Positions 50,470 through 58,623 of a DNA stretch of 64,000 nt are shown piece by piece. The stretch is from NCBI RefSeq assembly GCF_004342915.1, contig NZ_SLWL01000006.1, forward strand, positions 143,572-207,571. The letters run 5' to 3'. The position numbers and the translations under genes were made by a program. The DNA comes from Camelimonas lactis (GTDB lineage Bacteria > Pseudomonadota > Alphaproteobacteria > Rhizobiales > Beijerinckiaceae). Under the pieces are notes generated by a model. It saw only the letters and a program-made list of their open reading frames with translations, did no database searches and was not told where the DNA came from. Position 1 is the stretch's first letter. Each line of letters begins with the position of its first letter.

Positions 50470-50979
50470 TCATTCTTTCCCGCCGCGTTGCACCGGCTTC
50501 AACGCTGTTCCCTGTATGCTCTGGATCAACTCGGCCAATGGGTTGGAGGGCTGCCCGCTATTGTCCAGATCAAGGCGCTCCCCATATTTTTTCGGCTTCA
50601 GTTTTGCCGCCACCCACTTGCGGGCGTCAATGCGGAGGCGGGAGCGCTGCACGTGCTCGCCATTCAGCCTGTAGCCGACAGCATTTCCATCCTTGTCGTG
50701 GGTTTCCATCCAGTCGTTGGTGGCGTCATCGGCGATATCCATGATCTCTTCGACAAGAGCGTCAGCGGCCTCGACCTTAGCCCGTGCGTATTGCTCCGAA
50801 AAGTCTCGACGCTCCCGAAGCCAAAGGAAAACGGTGCTCATGGCGGGCATGTCAGTGGCGCGGCACACGGTGCGCATCGACTTCCCCGTGGCCAGTTCGG
50901 CGCAGATATGGTCGGCAAGCTCTTGCGTGTAGCAGGTGGGCCGGCCGATCTTTGCAGTCGTATCTCTGTTCCCGGACAT
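50470..50979 (-). CDS. Phage terminase small subunit (Sf6 gp1-like)
   Basis: TerS recognises the packaging site on phage DNA and hands it to the large terminase. This 169-residue protein has an N-terminal helix-turn-helix (GRPTCYTQELADHICAELAT), a middle helical region (FSEQYARAKVEAADALVEEI), and the C-terminal RSRLRIDARKWVAAKLKPKKYG segment typical of Sf6-type small terminases. GGGAAG precedes the ATG at 50979. It is alone: no large terminase, portal or capsid genes exist in the island. An isolated terS is a hallmark of phage satellites that redirect packaging, though decayed prophage remains an alternative. Confidence 0.85.
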   Translation of the reverse strand: MSGNRDTTAKIGRPTCYTQELADHICAELATGKSMRTVCRATDMPAMSTVFLWLRERRDFSEQYARAKVEAADALVEEIMDIADDATNDWMETHDKDGNAVGYRLNGEHVQRSRLRIDARKWVAAKLKPKKYGERLDLDNSGQPSNPLAELIQSIQGTALKPVQRGGKE

Positions 50980-51347
50980 AAAACTTCCCTTTCCGTCAGA
51001 TTGCCGCAAAACAACCGACCTAAACGAGCACTAACCCCCGGGATACGGCTCCAGGAAGTGCATTGGGGAACTTGGGAATAGTAGCAGGAAAGCATGCCTC
51101 CGGGCCAGCTACTTTATGCTACAATAAATAATACGAGCAAGTTGCCGTGACAGAAAGTGATGTGACGATTGTGGCTGGGCCCCGTCGTCTGATTCCGATC
51201 AGCGAGGGCGTTGATGGCGCTGTCGCAGCCAGCGCGCCGTGTGCTGGCCCTGTGGTTTGCGGCAATGACGCGCCCGGCCGTCCCGAACATTGTGGAGGAT
51301 TGGGCGGTCACTGGGCGTATCCCGAACGCAGCCGTCGATCCGTGACT

Positions 51348-51469
51348 GGTGAGTTTAGTGAGTTTGGTGAAGTTTTATTGGCCGGTCGCCGCTTGTAATA
51401 TTTTGAAAATTTCTATTTCTGAAAAAATCTCGGGGTTAAAAAAACTTCACCAAACTCACTAAACTCACC
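51348..51469. other. Putative replication origin: inverted iteron sets around an AT-rich core
   Basis: A 29-bp segment (51348-51376) is repeated as its exact reverse complement at 51441-51469. Each arm is built of three related 9-10-base units (GTGAGTTTA, GTGAGTTTG, GTGAAGTTTT). The 64 bases between them are clearly AT-rich. It lies about 140 bases beyond the stop of the primase-helicase gene. SaPI-type satellites have the same design: short iterons on both sides of an AT-rich melting region beside the replication gene. The rest of the 632-base gap between terS and the primase shows no clear gene. Confidence 0.7.
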
Positions 51470-51611
51470 ACCGTCGCTCTGGGCACCGTTCGAGCGCACG
51501 TCTCGCATGAACCGATGACGCCATGGCGTTCGAGCCAATAAGCAAGAGAGCACGACCGACGCGCCGCACTCCAACATCTTGGCCGCAAACACGGCGGCGT
51601 CGTCAAGGTCA

Positions 51612-54527
51612 TCACGAGCCGCCTTCCGTGTGGTGGCGAACCACGGTCTCTACGCGCCAGTACACCGCGCGCGCTCGCGATCCGTCCTTCACAAACCTGC
51701 GACCATCGACGATGCGCCCGGCCCGCTGTTCGATCCAGCGCCCGAGGCGACGGACGTTCAGCTTGCCATACTCGATAACGCCAATTTCGTCGAGGGCGTC
51801 ATGCAGGTCCGCGTTGCTCCAGCCATCCACGTGGCCATGCAACGCCTTGACCTGTTGACGAGAGCGTCCGAACGTCGCCTGCCATGCCTCCAGCAGCGCG
51901 CCGAGCTTGTTCGTGTCCGGATCAGCCTCAAAGCCTGCATCGAAGGACAGGCAGGGATCGTCAACATCAAGCCATCCTTTGCGACCAATCCAGATGACGC
52001 ACTGGCGGATCGTGTCGGACCAATCCTCGAAGCTGGCAGCGCGGTCTGACGTGTACTTCGGTCGTCCTGCATTATGCCACGCCATCAAGATCGTGAGGCA
52101 GGCGCGTACCATGTCGAGCCGGTTCTCGCGGCAGAACGCTAGCGGGTCGAGTTTGAAGGCGCGCTTGTGGGGCGTCTCCATCTGCGCATCCAGACCACAT
52201 CGCAGGATGCGCCTGTTCAGATCACCGCCGATGACCGGATGATTTCCCGTCAGCATCACCATGGCGTTCGTCGGAACAGTGGCCATGGCCGAAGCGCCAA
52301 GCACGCGGCCTTCGTAGACCCGGCTCGTCAAAAAGCCGCACAGCGCCGCCGATTTGAAGCTACCGGTAACGTTGTCGAGCAGCAGCGTCGGTGCGCCGGT
52401 CAGCGCCTTCGCGAAGAGGACTTTCGCGATTTCCTCCTCGGAAATGCCCTCGACCACACCGAGTACGGACGGTTCATCGGCTGCCTGCAACGCAACAACG
52501 CAGAGCGCCAGCAGGGTTTTTCCCGAGCCCGCGGCTGCTGCGTCAATAAGAAAACCTGGCGCGGTGCGCAGCGACAGGCGAACGACGGCGGTGAGCAATG
52601 CGGCGAGGAATACCCCGCGCGACACGCGGCCATTCGTGTCGCCGCCGCCATCAGAGAACGGGAACAGTTCGAATGGCTTCCAGATAAACTCGACCGCGCG
52701 CCGCGCCTCATCGGGATCGGCATTCTCGTTGATGCCGCCAATGTCGGGGGGCAGATTCAAGAAGAGCTTCGACGTCGCATCGTAACCGGGCTCGGCAATG
52801 AAGCGGCCAGTCTTCACCTCCATCGTCGGGTGGTCGATGACGCCATCGAGCTCCTGCAACCCGATCTCGTCCGACGCCGCGATGAGGGTCTTCGCCAAAT
52901 TCATCGGCGCATCGCGCGGGACGGGGACAGGATCGCCATCCTTCGGCTTCTTCATCGTCTCGAACCGCACATTCCGGTCTAGGTGCAGCGTCAGCCAGTC
53001 CGCAGTGACAGGAATAATCTGATTGCCGGCGACACGGACAAGCAACCCGCCACGCATAAACAATTCGCCATCCAGACGAAGCACTTCTGCGGCCTTGTAA
53101 AACACGTCGGCGCGTTCGCCGTCCGCCAGCGTGATCGTGCGGCGTGCACGAACAAGTCGAAACGTCCGGCCCCCGTGAGCAAAGGAATGCAGGTACGGGC
53201 ACACGCCATGCAGAAAGATTTTGCCGACGGCGCGCGAGTTGTCGTAGTCGGGTTCGAGGGGGTCGCGGCATTTGCGGCCGTGGTACTTGTCGCAGTTATC
53301 GAGGATTTCACCAACAGTGACCGCCGCGCCGTCGTCGAGAATGATGACAAAGTCGCCGAAAAGGCGACTATCATCGAGCGCGGCGCGGCAAGACTTCTCG
53401 TGCCCGGCGATCTTTTCCGCACGCTTGACCGGATCGGACTCATCGAGCTCGGCTTCGAACTGGCTGATGCGCGCTTCGATCCAACGCTCCCTTGCAGCCT
53501 TCGCTTCGTCGGCCACCTCAGCCTTGGCTGCCATTTTCAGGACATCGACCTTGCGATTTTCCTCGCCGGTAAGGTTCGGAAGCGCCTTCCTGGTATCAAG
53601 GAACGCCGCGTCGTTGTTGAAGACCTCCGGCTCGGGCAAGCGCTGCACCAGCCCGGGCCCGCACTTGGCTCCACCAGCAAAGTCGAGGCGCGATGGCTGG
53701 AACACGCTCTGGTCGAACAGCGTGCGCTCCAGAAGGGAGCCCGATTTCGAGACGGCGTAGTATCCTTGGCCGGCAAGCCAAAGGCGACCCGCCAGAACCT
53801 TCGCGGCGCGTTCGATGTCACGAGCGTCCTTGACGAGGACGTAAATGCGCCGCCCGCGTTGTCCCCGCAGTTCGGCGCTATCGCTTTCACGATAGATGCA
53901 CGAGGATGCCGAGGGACGGCAGACATGCGGCGCGCCCTTCAATTCAGGAACGGCCTCGTAAGCCTCCGCACGCAACGTCCCTGCCGTGTGAGGCGTTTCG
54001 CCGTCCGGCGGATCGTAGTCAAGCATGAGGATGCCTGGCCCAACAGACCAAGCCGTTTCGTCTTTCACCCGGCAAACGACAGGCGGGTGGAGCTTCTGCT
54101 GGCGCGTCGTGTCGCGGCGCTTTTGCGAGAGGACTATGGCCTCCTCGTGCTCAAAGACACCGTACATCAGCGCCTGATGCGGGCCGAGGCTGCGCAGGAG
54201 ATCAGCGAAGGCATTGGCGTCCGACATTTCGGTCTTGCGAGCCTCACCACGCACAAGCTGTCCGCCGTTCTTACGCTCGAGTTCACCGTTGGCGTTGAGC
54301 GAGTAGGACTTGCTCAAGACCATCGGTTTCTCGCTGTCAATCACAGTGACCGTGATGGGAACGCGGTTTTCGGGGGCAGGCTCGTCGCCAGCCGGGGCTT
54401 GGGTCGGTCCCTTGATGTCGGTCGCCGGCTCGGTGGCGGCGAACGCATCGGCATGCGCCTCATTGGCGTCAGTCTCCGAAGACACATCGGAGACTGGTTG
54501 GAAATTGTCCGTCGTTACGGTATCCAT
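51612..54527 (-). CDS. Primase/AAA+ helicase replication protein
   Basis: This 971-residue protein probably replicates the island. The N-terminal region (about residues 100-270) has primase-like traits (GPGILMLDYDPPDGETP, RGRRIYVLVKD), where an acidic pair could bind metal. The C-terminal half holds an ATPase: Walker A IDAAAAGSGKTLLAL, Walker B PTLLLDNVTGS, a sensor LTGNHPV and an arginine finger LNRRILR. Such primase-helicase fusions serve satellites, phages and integrative elements. The start at 54527 has a GGGCGGG-like ribosome site. An AlpA-like gene lies 86 bases upstream on the same strand and an origin-like repeat just beyond the stop. The primase assignment is less certain than the ATPase. 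Confidence 0.82.
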   Translation of the reverse strand: MDTVTTDNFQPVSDVSSETDANEAHADAFAATEPATDIKGPTQAPAGDEPAPENRVPITVTVIDSEKPMVLSKSYSLNANGELERKNGGQLVRGEARKTEMSDANAFADLLRSLGPHQALMYGVFEHEEAIVLSQKRRDTTRQQKLHPPVVCRVKDETAWSVGPGILMLDYDPPDGETPHTAGTLRAEAYEAVPELKGAPHVCRPSASSCIYRESDSAELRGQRGRRIYVLVKDARDIERAAKVLAGRLWLAGQGYYAVSKSGSLLERTLFDQSVFQPSRLDFAGGAKCGPGLVQRLPEPEVFNNDAAFLDTRKALPNLTGEENRKVDVLKMAAKAEVADEAKAARERWIEARISQFEAELDESDPVKRAEKIAGHEKSCRAALDDSRLFGDFVIILDDGAAVTVGEILDNCDKYHGRKCRDPLEPDYDNSRAVGKIFLHGVCPYLHSFAHGGRTFRLVRARRTITLADGERADVFYKAAEVLRLDGELFMRGGLLVRVAGNQIIPVTADWLTLHLDRNVRFETMKKPKDGDPVPVPRDAPMNLAKTLIAASDEIGLQELDGVIDHPTMEVKTGRFIAEPGYDATSKLFLNLPPDIGGINENADPDEARRAVEFIWKPFELFPFSDGGGDTNGRVSRGVFLAALLTAVVRLSLRTAPGFLIDAAAAGSGKTLLALCVVALQAADEPSVLGVVEGISEEEIAKVLFAKALTGAPTLLLDNVTGSFKSAALCGFLTSRVYEGRVLGASAMATVPTNAMVMLTGNHPVIGGDLNRRILRCGLDAQMETPHKRAFKLDPLAFCRENRLDMVRACLTILMAWHNAGRPKYTSDRAASFEDWSDTIRQCVIWIGRKGWLDVDDPCLSFDAGFEADPDTNKLGALLEAWQATFGRSRQQVKALHGHVDGWSNADLHDALDEIGVIEYGKLNVRRLGRWIEQRAGRIVDGRRFVKDGSRARAVYWRVETVVRHHTEGGS

Positions 54528-54613
54528 GACCCGCCCTGTATTTCTGCCCTACCGCGATTGGCGTCGCTGGAAGGGCTTTTTTGTCTGGAAGGTAAAGGAG
54601 CGAAGGCGCGACC

Positions 54614-54838
54614 TTACGTAGCGGGCTTCTGCTGGTCCGCAGCGGCGCGGGCGTCGGAGATCAGGCGCTCAATGACGTGATCTTCCCAGCCCTGGCGGCG
54701 GTTGCCGATCTTAATCGGGGGCGGAACTTGGCCGGTCCGCACGAGCCGGCGAAGATGAACGACCGACACGCCAAGGCGATCAGCCGCTACGGCGGTGCCG
54801 ATGATGCGCGTGGGACGCTGCTGAATATGGAAAGTCAT
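54614..54838 (-). CDS. AlpA-family regulator / excisionase-like protein
   Basis: This 74-residue helix-turn-helix protein (IIGTAVAADRLGVSVVHLRRLVR, followed by PPPIKIGNRRQGW) matches the AlpA/MerR-like group that activates integrase genes or aids excision in satellites and prophages. The start at 54838 is chosen because the family begins close to the helix-turn-helix; upstream in-frame Met adds basic residues. Nested inverted repeats lie just before the start (54842-54885 and 54914-54951), a likely control region. It precedes the primase gene on the same strand. Confidence 0.82.
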   Translation of the reverse strand: MTFHIQQRPTRIIGTAVAADRLGVSVVHLRRLVRTGQVPPPIKIGNRRQGWEDHVIERLISDARAAADQQKPAT

Positions 54839-54841
54839 AAG

Positions 54842-54951
54842 CCTGATCCTTGTGCCGGCGCGGTGCGCGCGGGCCATGGATCAGGGTGTATCGGGAATAC
54901 CCAAAGTGATGCTGTTACTGAGGGGGACTGGCGCTGTTCACCTTCAGTAAC
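54842..54951. promoter_or_regulatory. Control region upstream of the AlpA-like gene with two inverted repeats
   Basis: Two perfect 8-bp pairs are seen: CCTGATCC (54842-54849) with GGATCAGG (54878-54885), and GTTACTGA (54914-54921) with TCAGTAAC (54944-54951). The second overlaps the stop of the upstream gene. They may form operators for a repressor or an attenuator. No repressor gene of the Stl/CI kind is recognisable in the island. Confidence 0.4.
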
Positions 54952-55852
54952 GTACCTTGTCTACAGCGCGAAGAATGGCCATTGCCAAGGCTTTTCGTGA
55001 CCCGTGTGGGCGCATAAATCCAGGGGGCAAGGTCGATCCAAGCGCTGCGACGGCGGCCGCAAAAGCGCCGCCTTCCGGTCCGTCGCCATCGCCGATCCCG
55101 CCGAGGTCTACTGTAGTATTGAGACCATGCCGACGGGCGATTGCGCGCAACGCAACGAGCAGATCATCCCAAGCAGCCCACTCCCGTGCCGCCCCCTGGA
55201 TCATATCGGAATGGTCGTCGATGTCGTCGTCGTCCAATTCCGCCCGCGTAGCCGCTCTCGCTTCGGCGTTTTCCTCGGCAAGCGCTTGGTTGATAGCCTC
55301 ATTGATTGCCACAGGATCGTCGCGGAGTTCTTCCGATAGTAACGCAACCGCTCTGACTACCACCGCGTCCAGGTCTAGCGCAGGGGCCGGTTCCGGTTGG
55401 GGCTTCCCATCTAGCTCGTCCAAAGCCAACCCGGCGGCCAAGGCGACATTGTCGGCGTCGCGTGCCTGCTTGCTCAAGTGCGACTTCTGGTCCTCAACAA
55501 CCACAGGCAGCAGCGGGCGCAAGCGCGCATGCGCCGCCGCGGAACCAGCACCTCTTCCAAATGCCCTGATTGCCTTGGCGTAGGCGTCAGCGGCTTTGCG
55601 CAGTGCAGCGAGCTTCTTCACCACGTCGTCCTTGAACGGCGCGGCTCGCACGAACGATTCGTCACGCAGATAGGTGCGAACGGCATCGGCTATTTCGGCC
55701 CGCGCATCGTCTGGGACTTCGCAATCCCACGCCGTTTCGATCAGTTCCCAGTTCGGCTGCCATTCTGGCGCGCGCGGCACAATCGCTACATCAACTTTTT
55801 CGCGCTTTGATGCCCTCTTGCCGATGGGCGCGTTAGGATCCCGGCGGGCCAT
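54944..55852 (-). CDS. Unknown island protein coupled to the integrase
   Basis: This 302-residue protein starts MARRDPNAPIGKRASKREKV at 55852, where its ATG shares a base with the integrase stop (TAATG), so it is translated with int. It is rich in Ala/Asp/Glu with helical stretches and an acidic patch (ELDDDDIDDHSD near residue 220). No enzyme motif is visible. I do not recognise a family. Genes at this place in satellites often encode regulators or capsid-interference proteins, but there is no direct evidence. Confidence 0.7.
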   Translation of the reverse strand: MARRDPNAPIGKRASKREKVDVAIVPRAPEWQPNWELIETAWDCEVPDDARAEIADAVRTYLRDESFVRAAPFKDDVVKKLAALRKAADAYAKAIRAFGRGAGSAAAHARLRPLLPVVVEDQKSHLSKQARDADNVALAAGLALDELDGKPQPEPAPALDLDAVVVRAVALLSEELRDDPVAINEAINQALAEENAEARAATRAELDDDDIDDHSDMIQGAAREWAAWDDLLVALRAIARRHGLNTTVDLGGIGDGDGPEGGAFAAAVAALGSTLPPGFMRPHGSRKALAMAILRAVDKVRY

Positions 55853-57018
55853 TAATTTCCGCCTCCAGTGGATGTGATTTTCTGGATGTGCGCGGCCCAT
55901 AGCGCTAGCGCCTCACGCTTCTCATTGCGATACGTCGCGCGATTGTAGATACCGGCCACCCCTGACTTGTGGCCCGAGACGTGGTTTAGAACGGCCTCAA
56001 CCACATGGGGCAACACGCCGAGCCGCGCCATTCCGGTCGCTACCGTTCTGCGCAAGTCGTGAATGCGCCAAGGCACGAATTCTGAACCGAGACGAGCATC
56101 GAGCGCCGCCTTCGCCTTACTCCAACCGGAGAAAGGGCCGCCACCGGCTCCGAACAGCATGGCGCGCCCTTCGCGGCGCGGTGCAGAGGTGATGATATCG
56201 AGCGCCAGATCAGATAGCGGTATTTCGTGCACGCGACCGTTCTTGGCGCGCACGGCCGGGAGCGTCCACAATGTGCCTCTGATCTCGCCATCGGCAATCG
56301 CAGCGACTTCCTCCCGACGCTGGCCTGTCAGCGCGAGCAATCGCACGATGCGCCCGTAGTCGTCGTCCCCGCAAGCGTTCCAGATCGCCGCCAACTCGTC
56401 ATCGGTCAGCACGCGATCTCGGCTTACTTCGTCGGTTGCTTTGTTCGTGCCTACAACCGGATTGCTCGCTGCGATTCCCTCTCCCAGAGCCCAGGAATAA
56501 AAGGCGCTCAACGCTGCCCGCGCACGGTTGGCGGCGAATGGCCCGCTCTTGCTTGCGATTTCGCGCAACCGGGCTGCGACATCAGCCCTCGTGATTCGGT
56601 CAAGCTGTAATTCGCCCAGAGGTTTCCAATGGCGCGTAAGATGCCGCTCGACTTCCTCGAAGTAACGCGGGGACAATCCGCCCTTTGCCGCTGCCATGTA
56701 ATCGGCCGTAGCAACGCGCAACGTCACAGCGGCTTTGGCCCGACTCTCGATTTTCTCGACAGCAGGGTCAGCGCCGAGCGCGACCTTGGCTAATGCAGCT
56801 TTGGCGGCCTTGCGCGCGCCATCCGAGCCCAGTTTCGCGGGCGTGCCGAGCGTCAATCGCCGCTGCTTAGCTCCTATTCGATACTGGGCGACCCACGTCT
56901 GCTTGCCGCCGGCCCGCATGCGAAGCCCGAAGCCGGGCAAATCATCATCCCAAAAGATAGATTCGCTTTTCCCAGCGGGCAGCGCGATCTTTCTTACGTT
57001 CGCATCGGTCAGTTTCAT
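55852..57018 (-). CDS. int: Tyrosine recombinase (integrase) of the island
   Basis: This 388-residue integrase has an N-terminal arm-binding domain (DUF4102-type, KTWVAQYRIGAKQRRLTLG), a SAM-like core-binding domain, and a catalytic domain with R in LLALTGQRREEVAAI, HDLRR, the second His in LNHVSGHKSG, and the nucleophile Tyr in IYNRATY. This is the P4-like class that uses tRNA genes. I start it at 57018 (MKLTDANVRK), with AGAGG 6 bases upstream. It lies 150 bases from the right attachment repeat. Arm-type sites overlap its 5' end. Confidence 0.95.
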   Translation of the reverse strand: MKLTDANVRKIALPAGKSESIFWDDDLPGFGLRMRAGGKQTWVAQYRIGAKQRRLTLGTPAKLGSDGARKAAKAALAKVALGADPAVEKIESRAKAAVTLRVATADYMAAAKGGLSPRYFEEVERHLTRHWKPLGELQLDRITRADVAARLREIASKSGPFAANRARAALSAFYSWALGEGIAASNPVVGTNKATDEVSRDRVLTDDELAAIWNACGDDDYGRIVRLLALTGQRREEVAAIADGEIRGTLWTLPAVRAKNGRVHEIPLSDLALDIITSAPRREGRAMLFGAGGGPFSGWSKAKAALDARLGSEFVPWRIHDLRRTVATGMARLGVLPHVVEAVLNHVSGHKSGVAGIYNRATYRNEKREALALWAAHIQKITSTGGGN

Positions 57019-57028
57019 GGCCACCCTC

Positions 57029-57062
57029 TGGGAAGCGTATGGGAAGCAATCCACTGCTTCCA
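57029..57062. promoter_or_regulatory. TGGGAAGC sites near the right island end
   Basis: TGGGAAGC at 57029-57036 and 57040-57047 in direct orientation, with inverted TGCTTCCA at 57055-57062 and GCTTCCC at 57133-57139. The direct pair has the same 11-base spacing as at the left end. They lie right upstream of int, so they may serve both recombination and control of int. Confidence 0.5.
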
Positions 57063-57164
57063 AATGATCGCATAGGTTCACATCCATCTGAGGGTATCGC
57101 CTGTTTTTTAAGTAAATACAATAGCGCATGACGCTTCCCGATCACGGGCGATCACATAGAACCG

Positions 57165-57213
57165 CAGACTACGAATCTGGGGGTCAGAGGTTCGAATCCT
57201 TTCGGGCGCGCCA
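57165..57213 (+). repeat. attR: 49-bp copy of the tRNA-Arg 3' end
   Basis: Perfect copy of 32094-32142. The tRNA acceptor 5' half is absent here, so this copy is not a functional tRNA gene. The chromosome resumes after it. Confidence 0.93.
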
Positions 57214-57447
57214 CTTATTTCATAACTATCTGGAAGATAGCCCAAAGCGCGCATCAGGTCGTCCCTGGCGGGGCGCGGTGGGCCGGGTTGTTCTACGCGC
57301 TTTTCGTGGCGCGGTTTTGCCTCTCCTCGCCAGACGCTCCGCACGCCCCCCAGGCGCCCCCGCGCGACCATTGATTGCCAGATGCGACAAATGGCGCCAG
57401 AACCTCCCCGAAAGCAGTCTCAATGCAGTTCACGGGAAGGATCCGCC

Positions 57448-58557
57448 ATGGGCGATGGAACGCAGTCCGCATCCGCGAAGAATATGGGCGACGCCCTGTC
57501 GTTGCCGCGCGGCAAGGCCATGAAGAACCGCTTCATGCTGGCGCCGCTGACCAATATGCAGAGCAACCCGGACGGCACCCTGCATGAAGATGAATACAAA
57601 TGGCTGGTGCGCCGGGCCGAAGGCGGCTTTGGCCTGACCATGACCTGCGCAGCCCATGTGCAGCGCACCGGTCAGGGCTTCAACGGCCAGCTGGGCGCCT
57701 GGAGCGACGCACAGCTTCCTGGCCTTGCCCGCCTCGCCGATGGCATCCGCGCCGCGGGCAGCCTCTCCTCGGTGCAGTTGCAGCATTCCGGCCAGCGCTC
57801 GTCGCGCGAGCTGACCGGCGCCGAACCGGTCGCCCCCATCGCCATGGCCGAAACCGGCGCGCGCGCCCTCACCACCGACGAAGTGAAGCAGTTGCGCGAT
57901 GATTTCATCGCCGCCGCCGTGCGCTCCGAAAAGGCCGGTTTCGACGGCGTGGAGCTGCACGGCGCCCATGGATATCTGCTGTGTCACTTCCTCGACGCCG
58001 GCAACAACCGGGACGACGCCTACGGCGGCTCGCTGGAGAACCGGGCGCGGCTGCTCCATGAAATCATCGACGGCGTGCGCGCCGAAACGCGGGCCGACTT
58101 CCAGCTGGGCGTGCGCCTTTCGCCGGAACGCTACGGCATCGTGCTGGATGAAGCCCGCGCGCTGGCCACCGAACTGATGACCTCCGGCAAGATCGATTAT
58201 CTCGACATGTCCCTGTGGAGCGTTTTCAAGCAGCCGGAAGATCCGGCGCATCACGGCAAGCGCCTGATCGACTGCTTCACCGACCTGCCGCGCGGCAACA
58301 CGCCGCTGGGCGTCGCCGGCAAGATCATGGACGCGGCGACGGCTCAGGCCTGCCTCGACGCCGGCGCGGATTTCGTGCTGATCGGCCGTGGCGCCATCAT
58401 TCACCACGACTTCCCGCTGCGCGCGCTGGCCGACCCCGCCTTCTCGTCGCTGCCGTTGCCGGTCAGTCGCGACCACCTGGCGGCCGAAGCGCTGGGGCCG
58501 AGGTTCATCGACTACATGGCCACCGGCTGGAAGAACTTCGTCGCCGACGCCGCCTGA
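57448..58557 (+). CDS. NADH:flavin oxidoreductase (Old Yellow Enzyme family)
   Basis: This 369-residue FMN enzyme reduces activated double bonds such as enones. Signature parts are KNRFMLAPLTNMQSNPDGTL near the N-terminus, SVQLQHSGQRSS (the His of the active site), GFDGVELHGAHGYLLCHFLD with the catalytic HGAHGYL motif, and the phosphate-binding GADFVLIGRGAI near the C-terminus. AAGGA lies 6 bases before the ATG at 57448. It is the first chromosomal gene after the island and is followed by a shared hairpin terminator. Confidence 0.92.
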   Translation: MGDGTQSASAKNMGDALSLPRGKAMKNRFMLAPLTNMQSNPDGTLHEDEYKWLVRRAEGGFGLTMTCAAHVQRTGQGFNGQLGAWSDAQLPGLARLADGIRAAGSLSSVQLQHSGQRSSRELTGAEPVAPIAMAETGARALTTDEVKQLRDDFIAAAVRSEKAGFDGVELHGAHGYLLCHFLDAGNNRDDAYGGSLENRARLLHEIIDGVRAETRADFQLGVRLSPERYGIVLDEARALATELMTSGKIDYLDMSLWSVFKQPEDPAHHGKRLIDCFTDLPRGNTPLGVAGKIMDAATAQACLDAGADFVLIGRGAIIHHDFPLRALADPAFSSLPLPVSRDHLAAEALGPRFIDYMATGWKNFVADAA

Positions 58558-58589
58558 TCGCGGTCCCCTGAGCAGCTTCAACACCGTGA

Positions 58590-58616
58590 CAACGCTCCGG
58601 CCCACGCCGGAGCGTT
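58590..58616. terminator. Hairpin between convergent oxidoreductase and HxlR genes
   Basis: CAACGCTCCGG pairs with CCGGAGCGTTG around a short loop between two convergent stops. The U-run is weak. It probably serves both genes. Confidence 0.6.
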
Positions 58617-58623
58617 GCCCGTT

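Larger units (their letters stand above)
32094..57213. mobile_element. 25.1-kb integrated genomic island, probable phage satellite (PICI-like)
   Basis: The ends are defined by a perfect 49-bp direct repeat: the 3' part of tRNA-Arg at 32094-32142 and a second copy at 57165-57213. The tyrosine integrase sits next to the right end. Inside are an AlpA-like regulator, a primase-helicase, an origin-like structure, a phage terminase small subunit, and defence genes (Zorya, Mrr, type I R-M). Structural phage genes, conjugation genes and a large terminase are absent. The combination of integrase, AlpA, primase, origin and terminase small subunit is that of phage-inducible chromosomal islands; calling it a satellite is inference from gene content. 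Confidence 0.85.

Noticed and set aside
51147..51398. 83-codon plus-strand frame overlapping the origin repeat
   Set aside because: It runs into the inverted repeat, has no ribosome site that stands out and no family match.
52983..54680. 565-codon plus-strand open frame
   Set aside because: It is antisense to the primase-helicase gene, which has ATPase motifs; the plus-strand translation has none.
57165..57213. Second tRNA gene at the right island end
   Set aside because: Only the 3' 49 bases are present; the acceptor 5' half and D-arm are missing, so it is an attachment site.
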